Shown here piece after piece: positions 14,749-21,481 of a DNA stretch of 21,481 nt. Source of the stretch: a virus; IMG/VR virus record IMGVR_UViG_3300020731_000579, positions 1 to 21,481 of that record. One strand, written 5' to 3'. The translations under genes and the position numbers were made by a program. Within the stretch, counting starts at the first letter, position 1; each line of letters begins with the position of its first letter. The notes under the pieces were generated by a model that ran no database searches, had not been told where the DNA came from, and saw only the letters and a program-made list of their open reading frames with translations.

Positions 14749-15612
14749 ATGATAGACAGGATCAAACAATTTAATGACAGAAGCGTAACAGTAGATTTGC
14801 AATCAGACACTAGTATGTTGTCTGAAACCGATAAACAACATGTTATTAAAGCATTGAACAAAGAATGGACCAATCCAAAATTCAAAATGCGTTGGTTTGT
14901 GGGTCAAGCACAGGTTACAATATATGCCAAATATCGTCAATTTTTAATGGAATTAAAAAGTCGAGAAGAAGGTATTGAAGATCTCGAATATAAAATGGAA
15001 CAATGGGAAATTGATATCGCTCGTCATGAAATGATTGCGCAAGAAGCTGTAGATGAACTAGATAAGCGATTGGCAAAACTTGAAATTAAAAAGTTAACAC
15101 GAGATTTAACACGCAGTCGCCGTATTGTTGAAGGTTGGTATTTAGAGCGCCAGCTGTATTGTGATTTAATTAATGAGTTTTTAGCAAGTCCGGAAGCATT
15201 ATTGCCAGATAATAGCGGAAGAACTTATGCAGATATTATCAACACTGATGAAGAAGATATCTACGAAGAATTGCTATGGACACATAGATTAGCAAAACAA
15301 GCATCTTGCGATATATTATTTTATGGAAAAATCAATAGTGGTAACATGGATGCTATTCTTAGCATGAATCCCGAGCAACAAGCGCAGACATTTGCCTTAG
15401 CTACAAATTTTAGCATGCAAGTTCAAAATTATCTGTTAGAATTACAGGATCAGGCACATAAACATGGATCTGCAGGCCTTTCTTTCAATAATGGAGATCT
15501 GTTGATACCTAAACAAACATTAATGCCTAAGGCAACAGAAACAAATCTAGGTAACACAGAAACAACAAAAAATGACGAAGTCAAGGATATGTTAAATGTA
15601 TATTCTATATGA
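14749..15612 (+). CDS. Coiled-coil protein of unknown function, 287 aa
   Basis: The ATG at 14749 follows GAGGA (14740-14744). The protein differs sharply in composition from the fibre genes before it, being rich in Glu, Lys, Leu and Arg. Residues ~62-140 look like a long coiled coil: MELKSREEGIEDLEYKMEQ, then AVDELDKRLAKLEIKKLTRDL, then RRIVEGWYLERQL. A second helical part (~168-235) contains E-E-L-L-W-T-H-R-L-A-K-Q and GNMDAILSMNPEQQ. The last ~45 residues look unstructured. No membrane segment or signal peptide is seen. Its 3' end overlaps the next gene by 17 nt. I do not recognise the family. Position after fibre genes would fit a fibre-assembly chaperone or internal virion protein, but nothing in the sequence proves it. 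Confidence 0.8.
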   Translation: MIDRIKQFNDRSVTVDLQSDTSMLSETDKQHVIKALNKEWTNPKFKMRWFVGQAQVTIYAKYRQFLMELKSREEGIEDLEYKMEQWEIDIARHEMIAQEAVDELDKRLAKLEIKKLTRDLTRSRRIVEGWYLERQLYCDLINEFLASPEALLPDNSGRTYADIINTDEEDIYEELLWTHRLAKQASCDILFYGKINSGNMDAILSMNPEQQAQTFALATNFSMQVQNYLLELQDQAHKHGSAGLSFNNGDLLIPKQTLMPKATETNLGNTETTKNDEVKDMLNVYSI

Positions 15613-16150
15613 ATCTAAAAGACATAAAATAGAACAACTTAAAGACTATGGTAAATTTTGGTTTTATGTCATAGGATATATTGCCCCAGAAGATCAAACA
15701 ACTGTTGATTTATTTGATTTATCCTACACAGAAATTTCTCAAGAAGTAGCTGATTGTGATCTGTTAGCTCCATCTAATGATGGTGTAGCTATCGTCAAAC
15801 AACTTACTGAATCTATGAAAAGAGAAGATTTTGTTGGCCCAACGGGTGTTAACTACACCGAAAACGATGGTAAAAAATTCTATTATCATTTAACAGAAGA
15901 AGACAAAATTAATAGTTGTACTTTACTTAGAGAAATAATGAAGTTACAAATCCGTAATCACGGTCACCGTAAAGATCCGGTAGAATTGGCAGCTTTGTCA
16001 ACAGCTATTGATCAGCTGCCAACAAACGATTTGAATATTACGCAAATGTTTATGAGTACTTATTTTGAATTTGAAACAGGTTATACACAATTTAAGACTA
16101 AAGTTCCAATTATCAATATTAAATTCAAATATGACGGAGAAGGGTTCTAA
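15596..16150 (+). CDS. Hypothetical acidic protein, 184 aa
   Basis: The ATG at 15596 lies inside the preceding gene (17-nt overlap) with AAGGA at 15583-15587 at good spacing, and is the only plausible start, since the next in-frame Met is ~70 residues on. The protein begins MYILYESKRHKIEQL and appears soluble. A central part holds VGPTGVNYTENDGKKFYYHLTEEDK, followed by a helix ending MKLQIRNHGHRKDP and a C-terminal strand IINIKFKYDGEGF. No catalytic motif is recognised. The overlap implies translational coupling with the coiled-coil gene, so the pair probably acts together or is needed in fixed ratio. The gene is followed by an intrinsic terminator, which closes this transcription unit. Confidence 0.75.
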   Translation: MYILYESKRHKIEQLKDYGKFWFYVIGYIAPEDQTTVDLFDLSYTEISQEVADCDLLAPSNDGVAIVKQLTESMKREDFVGPTGVNYTENDGKKFYYHLTEEDKINSCTLLREIMKLQIRNHGHRKDPVELAALSTAIDQLPTNDLNITQMFMSTYFEFETGYTQFKTKVPIINIKFKYDGEGF

Positions 16151-16174
16151 CCAATTCACTTCTATAAAATTAAG

Positions 16175-16210
16175 AAAGATGCTATACTAAGTAAGATAGC
16201 ATCTTTTTTT
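16175..16210 (+). terminator. Intrinsic terminator closing the late gene block
   Basis: Left arm AAAGATGCTAT (16175-16185), a 10-nt loop, and right arm ATAGCATCTTT (16196-16206) form a perfect 11-bp stem. The right arm merges into a run of seven T ending at 16210. It starts 24 nt after the stop at 16150, the expected place for a rho-independent terminator. The stem is AT-rich, so termination may be partial. Confidence 0.8.
16180..16188 (+). promoter_or_regulatory. Possible extended -10 promoter inside the terminator hairpin
   Basis: TGCTATACT differs at one base from an extended -10 element (TGnTATAAT). A start about seven bases downstream, near 16195, would leave only the right arm of the hairpin in the RNA and give a leader of ~25 nt before the ATG at 16221. 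No good -35 box is seen at normal spacing. This would let the enzyme cassette be transcribed separately from the structural block. Confidence 0.3.
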
Positions 16211-16220
16211 ACGGCTGTTT

Positions 16221-17903
16221 ATGTCCAAAATTTTTAGTATCCCAATTAATCCAAAACTGAATGTTGATCAATTTAATCAGTTTTATAAATTCTTATCTGA
16301 TTATAAGGAGTACATTCGTGACATTTATTTTACCAGTCGCATAGCACCATTCATGCAAGATGCGATGGGCGATGTATTTGTTATACAAGAAGATCAGTCG
16401 CATCTTATTGAAACAGCACTATATATACAAAGAACTTTGGGTATTCCAATTAGTGCAACATTCAATAATATACAAGTTGCACCTACACAAAAAAATCTAG
16501 ATATCTTTATTAAAAATTTTAAGACATTATATGATGCCGGTATACGTAGTGCGACGATTCCTCATACACACTGGATGGCAACAGGACAAATTAAAGCCGC
16601 ATTTCCTGACCTTTATGTTAAAAATACAATATTACGAGAAGTAACTACCGCACAGGAAGTAGTTAATCTAGCACAATACGGTTTTGATTATATAAATCTT
16701 GATAGAGATTTGATGAGAGATCACGATCGTTTACGAGAAATAAAAAAAGCAAAAGAATATATTAAGAAAACATTAGGTAAAGATATAGCAATTAGCTTGT
16801 TGGCAAATGAAGGGTGTGCTGGCGGATGTAGTATGATGGAAGAACACTTTCATTTTAACAATGCAAGAGAAGATGCAAACAGTCCGCAATACTTTAATGA
16901 TACTATTAGCCGTGTAAGTTGTCCTAACTGGAATGTACAAGATTCGTCTATCTTTCTTAAACAAGCTAATTTTACTCCTTGGCGAGAAGACTGGGACGAA
17001 TTTATTAACGATCTTGGGATAGATAGTATTAAAATGCATGGTAGAGAAGGCATAACTAGATTGTTTGAAACTATGGAAATTGTTCGTAGATATGCAGCCG
17101 GTGAAGAATTTTTATATCCAGGGTTTGAAAGATATTTAGAAGAAACTAATCTTGTTGAAAAACCTATTAATATATGGCGAAATAAAATTAAAACATGTAG
17201 GTTTGAATGTTGGGATTGTAATTATTGTGACAAAGTGTATGAAAAAAAATCTGATATAGAGTTTTCAGAACTAGTAAAACATGCCGCCGATTGTGTGTTA
17301 CGATCAGGAGTACCAACTGTCCGTGTCAATGCCCCAGGATTGACCAGTATTAGAGTGCAAACTTTACTAAATTTACTAGCGCAGGGTGTAAATACATATT
17401 TAGAAATTGGTGCGGCACAGGGTGCAACATTTTGTGCAGTATTAAAAAATAACCCTATTAGGGCTATTGCCATAGATAATTGGCAACAAAATATACAACC
17501 GGCTAACGGGCAAGTTACTATGCCTAATAATAGTATCAACACTTTTATCAAAAATTTTGAACAGTACAAAGGAAAATCACAAATAAGTATTATAGATCAA
17601 GATCTATTTGATGTAGATGTAACACCTTTTGCTAATTCGGTTGGCATGATGTTCTATGATGGTCCCCACGATGAAAAAGTTACAAAACGTGCAGTAGTAC
17701 ATTATGCACCGGCATTGACAGATGAAGCCATAGTAGTATTTGATGATGCAAATTGGCCGTCAGTTGTAGCAGGCGCAAAAGCAGGTATAAAAGCGGCAGG
17801 TTTTGAAGTAGCTTATGAAAAATTAATGTTAAATGACTTAGAAGATCCCAATGCTTGGTGGAATGGGGTGTTTGTTACCGTCATAAGGAGACTAAATGAT
17901 TAA
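16221..17903 (+). CDS. U32-peptidase-like domain fused to class I SAM methyltransferase, 560 aa
   Basis: The start at 16221 lies 10 nt after the terminator T-run and has no clear ribosome-binding site. It is kept because the protein begins naturally with MSKIFSIPINPKLNV. Residues ~1-340 resemble U32-family proteins: FDYINLDRDLMRD at ~155-166, then ISLLANEGCAGGCSMMEEHF (191-210) with C199 and C203, then C234, then a CxxxCxxCxxC cluster at C326, C330, C333 and C336. In the family, such Cys hold a 4Fe-4S cluster, and members such as UbiU/UbiV, TrhP and RlhA are linked to hydroxylation rather than proteolysis. Residues ~345-560 look like a Methyltransf_24-type fold: YLEIGAAQGATFCAVL (393-408), D419, MMFYDGPHDEKV (476-487) and VVFDDANW (505-512). 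The substrate is unknown. It overlaps the halogenase gene by 8 nt. Confidence 0.65.
   Translation: MSKIFSIPINPKLNVDQFNQFYKFLSDYKEYIRDIYFTSRIAPFMQDAMGDVFVIQEDQSHLIETALYIQRTLGIPISATFNNIQVAPTQKNLDIFIKNFKTLYDAGIRSATIPHTHWMATGQIKAAFPDLYVKNTILREVTTAQEVVNLAQYGFDYINLDRDLMRDHDRLREIKKAKEYIKKTLGKDIAISLLANEGCAGGCSMMEEHFHFNNAREDANSPQYFNDTISRVSCPNWNVQDSSIFLKQANFTPWREDWDEFINDLGIDSIKMHGREGITRLFETMEIVRRYAAGEEFLYPGFERYLEETNLVEKPINIWRNKIKTCRFECWDCNYCDKVYEKKSDIEFSELVKHAADCVLRSGVPTVRVNAPGLTSIRVQTLLNLLAQGVNTYLEIGAAQGATFCAVLKNNPIRAIAIDNWQQNIQPANGQVTMPNNSINTFIKNFEQYKGKSQISIIDQDLFDVDVTPFANSVGMMFYDGPHDEKVTKRAVVHYAPALTDEAIVVFDDANWPSVVAGAKAGIKAAGFEVAYEKLMLNDLEDPNAWWNGVFVTVIRRLND
17885..17890 (+). promoter_or_regulatory. 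Strong ribosome-binding site for the halogenase gene
   Basis: AAGGAG lies five bases before the ATG at 17896, inside the end of the preceding gene. It fixes the halogenase start and suggests strong translation compared with the weak start at 16221. Confidence 0.75.
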
Positions 17904-19422
17904 AAAAATTAAAAAAATTATAGTATTTGGTGGCGGCACAAGTGGATGGTTAACTGCGGCCTATATGGTTAAGAATCTTAATATACCAGCAGAAATAGTT
18001 TTAATTGAAGATGCTAGTGCTGGTCCCATCGGAGTAGGCGAAGGAACACAACCTTTTACTGCTAGATTTTTATATGAAGCTGGAATTCCTCCAAAAGACT
18101 GGATGAAATCAAGTCAGGCAGTATTCAAATATGGAGTTGAAATTTCGGGATTTAACGAAGAACCGTATTTTGTAGACAACGATGTTCCTACAAACTGTAT
18201 GATAGGGCAAGGTTTATTCACAAGCGATTATTTTGTAGACAGACCTTATAGTGAAGTAAGAGACTGGCACCCTGCATACCAACTAGCTAAAGCCAATGTT
18301 AGTAGTAAGTATGACGAATATCTAGATGCTAACCATGGCTCTGGACCCGAAAGCTACGGCGCTGTTCATTTCAATGCGTTTGATATTATCAAAACTATTA
18401 AAAATATTATTATAGATAAAATTACTTACGTTGATACAAGGATTACAGATATCCAACAAGATAAAGATGGTATATCAAAATTAGTTGATCAGAACGGTAA
18501 AGAATATACAGCAGATTTATATCTAGATTGCACTGGATTTTCTAGTTTATTAATAGAAAAAACATTAGGATCTCCTTTTACAAGTTATGCTCCTTGGTTG
18601 CCATGTGATAGTGCAGTTGCAATGCCTACAGAATTTAAGGATCCTGTGAATGAAATGCACCCTTATACTAAGTCAACCGCAATGACTTCAGGCTGGCGCT
18701 GGACTATTCCTACGTTTACTCGCATTGGTAATGGATACGTGTATAGCAGTAAGCATTTGACTCCTGAACAAGCTGAACAAGAATTAAGAGAAAGTATTGG
18801 AGAATTTAATGCTCCAGCTAAACACCTTAAAATGAAGTGTGGAGTTCATAAAGAAATCGCTGTAAAAAATGTTTGTGCAGTCGGACTAAGTGCTGGTTTT
18901 ATCGAACCACTGGAAGCAACCGGTATAACTTTTACAACAGCCACAGTACAAAGTATTGCTGAGGTGTTAAATCTAAATGGAAATGTTTGGAATGATTACG
19001 CCAGAAAAAATCTTAATGCTGGTTTTTATGAAATGACTACTGAAATATTTGCGTTTGTATGGGCACACTATTATTTCAGTAGCAAAAATGACACACAATT
19101 CTGGCAAGATATCAGAAAAATGAAAATTTCTGATTTACCTAAAGAAGTACAAGATATATTAAATGTATTTTTAGAACGTCCATTGCCTTATATTTTCTTA
19201 AAACCAAACAGTATGTTTTGTACTTTTCAATGGTTTACTATGTTGCATGCTGGCGGCGCTTATAAAAATGTCACCAGTAATTTAACTCCTAAACAAAAAC
19301 AATATAGTAAATATTTTTTAGATTCACACACTGCAAGAGTTAACCTAGCAAAAACAATATTTCCTAATCAATATCACTATTTAAGGTCTTGGTATAGTGA
19401 TTGGGAATCCGAGGAGATCTAA
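17896..19422 (+). CDS. Flavin-dependent tryptophan-halogenase-like enzyme, 508 aa
   Basis: The protein has the full layout of PrnA-type halogenases, which use FADH2, O2 and halide to make hypohalous acid and halogenate an aromatic substrate. Seen: GGGTSGW (12-18) for FAD, IGVGEGTQP (45-53), the catalytic-type lysine K78 in VFKYG, DCTGF (211-215), the W-x-W-x-I-P signature at W267/W269/P272, and FIEPLEATG (335-343), where E340 matches the PrnA catalytic Glu346. The F-x-x-P-x-x-S-x-G halogenase motif is kept except for Ser to Ala at 341. AHYYFSS and FWQDIR near 390-406 also fit. Length is normal for the family (~500-540). No flavin reductase gene is visible in the window. Related viral halogenases are known in marine phages, such as VirX1 of cyanophage Syn10. 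The substrate cannot be read from sequence. Confidence 0.85.
   Translation: MIKKIKKIIVFGGGTSGWLTAAYMVKNLNIPAEIVLIEDASAGPIGVGEGTQPFTARFLYEAGIPPKDWMKSSQAVFKYGVEISGFNEEPYFVDNDVPTNCMIGQGLFTSDYFVDRPYSEVRDWHPAYQLAKANVSSKYDEYLDANHGSGPESYGAVHFNAFDIIKTIKNIIIDKITYVDTRITDIQQDKDGISKLVDQNGKEYTADLYLDCTGFSSLLIEKTLGSPFTSYAPWLPCDSAVAMPTEFKDPVNEMHPYTKSTAMTSGWRWTIPTFTRIGNGYVYSSKHLTPEQAEQELRESIGEFNAPAKHLKMKCGVHKEIAVKNVCAVGLSAGFIEPLEATGITFTTATVQSIAEVLNLNGNVWNDYARKNLNAGFYEMTTEIFAFVWAHYYFSSKNDTQFWQDIRKMKISDLPKEVQDILNVFLERPLPYIFLKPNSMFCTFQWFTMLHAGGAYKNVTSNLTPKQKQYSKYFLDSHTARVNLAKTIFPNQYHYLRSWYSDWESEEI
19412..19416 (+). promoter_or_regulatory. Ribosome-binding site deciding the start at 19422
   Basis: AGGAG lies five bases before the ATG at 19422, which overlaps the halogenase stop by one base (TAATG). 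An in-frame TTG at 19401 would give seven more residues but has no such site. The ATG is therefore preferred. Confidence 0.75.
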
Positions 19423-19856
19423 TGTTAAACCAACTAAATTCAAATTCGTATGCAACCTATACTGTAAAAAATAGACAGCCTAAGGGAGATAGTTACATAG
19501 ATGCCAAAATTGATAAAGATCGATATAAGCTAAGACGATGGATACAAACATTATTAGCAGATCGAGAAGTAATTGTTTTCTGGACTGAAGACGATAAAGA
19601 TTATGTAATGATAGGAACTACAAATGTAAATCCAGGCGAGGGTTATGGAGAATTGCCAACTAATTTACCAACGGTAAAATGTAATATCAATGGTACTGAA
19701 GTAGACGAACCACAATTTATTACATTTCATTGCGTACCAGGTAGAGAAATTGCTACAGTAGATGTTGATCACATAACTAAATTCATAGTCAGCATTGACG
19801 GACTAGTTGAATTAACAGAAAAAGCATTAAAGGAAGAAGCAAATGGTAAGGGATGA
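19422..19856 (+). CDS. Small hypothetical protein, possible SH3-like fold, 144 aa
   Basis: The chosen start is the ATG at 19422, in a TAATG overlap with the halogenase stop and behind AGGAG. The protein has a helix LRRWIQTLLADRE, a strand pair EVIVFWTEDDKDYVMIGTTN, an intervening Gly/Pro loop (NPGEGYGELPTNLP), and a later strand set ITFHCVPGREIATVDVDHITKFIV. The order 'strand with V-x-F-x-K/E-x-D, M-x-x-T-x-N, then a late V-D-x-I-x-x-F' recalls, from memory, the Sm/SH3-like 'WYL_2' domain common in T4-like cyanophages. The resemblance is weak and is offered only as a lead. The protein has a single Cys, no catalytic motif and no membrane segment. The 14-nt overlap with the oxygenase gene that follows suggests it is made with the enzymes, perhaps as an accessory subunit. 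Confidence 0.7.
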   Translation: MLNQLNSNSYATYTVKNRQPKGDSYIDAKIDKDRYKLRRWIQTLLADREVIVFWTEDDKDYVMIGTTNVNPGEGYGELPTNLPTVKCNINGTEVDEPQFITFHCVPGREIATVDVDHITKFIVSIDGLVELTEKALKEEANGKG

Positions 19857-20415
19857 TTTTATCGGAGTGTTTGATAATATATTTTCTCCTCAAGAATGTG
19901 ACGACATTATTGCCTATTATAACGAGTTAAAAAAATTAAATCTTGTATTCAATCGTCCAGACAACGCCCACGATAAAAAAGATGAAACATTGTATTTGTT
20001 TGAACCAGATACATTGTATATGAAATCTACAAATCCTGTGATACAAACTATAATGGAAAGAGTTTGGAAATGTTATGCAGAGTATCAGGATACTTACAGC
20101 ATTTTAAGATTAAAAAATGAACAAGGCATCACAGGAATTAAAATTCAAAAAACTGAACCAGGTGGCGGATATCATCTTTGGCATTATGAAAATCAGGGAA
20201 GGATGCACTCTGATAGATTTTTAGTATTTCAAGTTTATCTTAATTCTGTAGAAGCTGGTGGCGAGACTGAATTTTTATATCAAAAAATACGAGTAAATGC
20301 ACAACAAGGCAGAGTGGTGTTATGGCCGGCAGGTTTTACACATACTCATAGGGGTAATCAACCATTAAGTGGTGACAAATATATCATTACTGGTTGGATT
20401 GAATACTTAAATTGA
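19843..20415 (+). CDS. 2-oxoglutarate/Fe(II)-dependent oxygenase, 190 aa
   Basis: The protein matches small prolyl-4-hydroxylase-like oxygenases, which use Fe(II), O2 and 2-oxoglutarate to hydroxylate a substrate. FDNIFSPQECDDIIAYY (10-26) is the usual N-terminal entry. GGGYHLWHYE (107-116) gives the metal motif H114-x-E116. QVYLNSVEAGGETEFLY (130-146) is the standard core strand and GGETEF turn. WPAGFTHTHRGN (161-172) gives the distal His, H169 or H167, and K179 in GDKYIITGW is the likely 2-oxoglutarate anchor, ten residues after H169. Glu instead of the commoner Asp in the metal motif is acceptable in the family. The start at 19843 has AGGA at 19831-19834 and overlaps the preceding gene by 14 nt. 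Such genes are frequent in T4-like marine phages. The substrate is unknown. Confidence 0.85.
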   Translation: MVRDDFIGVFDNIFSPQECDDIIAYYNELKKLNLVFNRPDNAHDKKDETLYLFEPDTLYMKSTNPVIQTIMERVWKCYAEYQDTYSILRLKNEQGITGIKIQKTEPGGGYHLWHYENQGRMHSDRFLVFQVYLNSVEAGGETEFLYQKIRVNAQQGRVVLWPAGFTHTHRGNQPLSGDKYIITGWIEYLN

Positions 20416-20416
20416 T

Positions 20417-21481
20417 ATGAAAAAACGCTTAGGAATCATCGGATTAGGGTCTGCAGGTGTGTTGAGCCTAAGTTATTTTTGCGCACATTTAGATAATACT
20501 TGGGAAATTATTAGTATCAATGATCCTAATGGAAAAATACTAGGTGTAGGCGAAAGTAGCAATCCAAGTTTTATACAAGCATTAGAAGCAGGACTCGGTT
20601 TTAATATGCACGAGGACGTTGACAAACTTGATGCTACATATAAATTTGGAACTAAATGGAAATCTTGGCGAGATCAAGACTGGCTTGGACCACTGTTAGG
20701 CGGCAATACTGCTATTCATTTTAATAACTTTAAGTTAAAAGAATATGCTATTCCTAGATTACTAGCTAAATGGCCAACTAAATTTTCCGAACTACAAGGT
20801 AAGGTTGAACTATTAACTAACCATGAAACTCATGTTGATGTTATTGTCGACGGCATGAGTTATAACTTTAACTATGTTATAGATTGTAGAGGATTTCCAA
20901 CTAACTGGGATGATTATAATGTCTGTGACAACATGCCAGTAAATCACGCACTTGTACACAATAAACAAATACCTGGCGATTGGATGTATACTGGTCATCG
21001 AGCCCACAAAAACGGATGGATGTTTGAAATTCCGTTGACCAATCGACAAAGTTATGGATATCTGTTTAATGATACTATAACTAGTGTAGAGGATGCCAAG
21101 TCAGATTTTAGCCAAGAAATAAATGTTCCTGTAGAAGAACTAGAAGGAATTGAATATAAATTCAAAAGTTTTTATACTACAAAATTACTGGACGGGAGAA
21201 TTCTAAAAAATGGAAATAGAGCCATTTTCTTTGAACCTATCAGTGCTACAAGTCTATATATGTATGATCAAGCTAACAGAATATTTCTTGCTTATCTGAA
21301 AAATACCATAGATACACCAGATTCAGTTAATAAAGAATTTACTAATATAGCCTCTGCCTTGCAAGAATTAATTTGTTGGTTTTATCACGGTGGAAGCATT
21401 TATGATACTGAATTCTGGCAACAAACTAAAATCAAAACTGCTACTGTTGTTGCAAACAGTAAAATGATGCAAATTCTAAAG
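20417..21481 (+). CDS. Second, divergent flavin halogenase-family protein (3' partial)
   Basis: The frame is open from ATG 20417, one base after the oxygenase stop, to the window end (355 codons, no stop). No ribosome-binding site is seen, so translation is probably coupled. The protein belongs to the same superfamily as the halogenase at 17896: IIGLGSAG (7-14) for FAD, GVGESSNPSF (43-52), YKFG with K77, VIDCRGF (154-160), GWMFEIPL (200-207), FFEPISATS (271-279) and FWQQTKI (333-339). Key positions differ. The W-x-W-x-I-P motif reads W-M-F-E-I-P (second Trp to Phe), the catalytic Glu is replaced by Ser276, and the halogenase motif ends in Ser279 instead of Gly. It may be a flavin monooxygenase, a halogenase with altered chemistry, or a non-catalytic partner. 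The large gap-free match argues for a real gene, not a decayed one. Confidence 0.75.
   Translation, partial: MKKRLGIIGLGSAGVLSLSYFCAHLDNTWEIISINDPNGKILGVGESSNPSFIQALEAGLGFNMHEDVDKLDATYKFGTKWKSWRDQDWLGPLLGGNTAIHFNNFKLKEYAIPRLLAKWPTKFSELQGKVELLTNHETHVDVIVDGMSYNFNYVIDCRGFPTNWDDYNVCDNMPVNHALVHNKQIPGDWMYTGHRAHKNGWMFEIPLTNRQSYGYLFNDTITSVEDAKSDFSQEINVPVEELEGIEYKFKSFYTTKLLDGRILKNGNRAIFFEPISATSLYMYDQANRIFLAYLKNTIDTPDSVNKEFTNIASALQELICWFYHGGSIYDTEFWQQTKIKTATVVANSKMMQILK

Noticed and set aside
17222-17569. Minus-strand 115-codon reading frame inside the U32/methyltransferase gene
   Set aside because: The plus-strand frame shows clear enzyme motifs across the same bases, and the minus-strand product is unremarkable.
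19401-19403. TTG as the start of the 144-aa gene
   Set aside because: It lacks a ribosome-binding site, whereas the in-frame ATG at 19422 has AGGAG at ideal distance and a TAATG overlap with the preceding stop.
16221-21481. Ribosomal peptide natural-product cluster
   Set aside because: The enzyme types would fit, but no precursor peptide, leader-binding domain, transporter or cyclase is visible, so the label is not supported.

Overview
The window looks like part of a tailed-phage genome, most likely a marine or freshwater T4-like myovirus. The DNA is AT-rich, every supported gene lies on the + strand, and genes are packed with short gaps or overlaps. The proteins resemble, from memory, the large Ser/Thr/Gly-rich virion proteins of T4-like cyanophages and their relatives. 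No host gene, tRNA, integrase, insertion sequence or CRISPR array was seen. The host cannot be named from this stretch.

Region 1 (2-14711) is a structural, fibre-type block. It opens with the 3' part of a giant gene, at least 3,928 codons, whose start lies upstream of the window. The protein is a mosaic: a chitin-binding-like domain, six copies of a helical motif alternating with beta modules, a beta-helix-like domain, a propeller-like repeat set interrupted by two large insertions, a long charge-free segment, tandem ~50-residue repeats, and a conserved C-terminal domain. Three smaller fibre-like genes follow (110, 289 and 557 aa), each close behind the last. The 557-aa protein has an Ig-like domain carrying a similar beta-module insertion, and a Cys-rich C-terminal half.

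Region 2 (14749-16150) holds two overlapping genes of unknown function. The first encodes a coiled-coil protein. The pair ends at a clear intrinsic terminator (16175-16210), whose left arm and loop also contain an extended -10-like element.

Region 3 (16221-21481) is a tightly coupled five-gene cassette of enzymes. In order it encodes: a Cys-rich U32-peptidase-like domain fused to a class I methyltransferase; a flavin-dependent tryptophan-halogenase-like enzyme with its diagnostic motifs nearly intact; a small protein with a possible SH3-like fold; a 2-oxoglutarate/Fe(II) oxygenase; and a second halogenase-family protein, cut by the window end, that has lost the catalytic glutamate. Overlaps of 8, 1 and 14 nt and one 1-nt gap suggest one transcription and translation unit.

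This cassette is the best candidate for an undescribed system. Its enzyme types all perform oxidative, halogenating or methyl-transfer tailoring, and it sits next to the fibre block. Substrate and order of steps are unknown. Modification of a virion protein or of a host metabolite is inference only.
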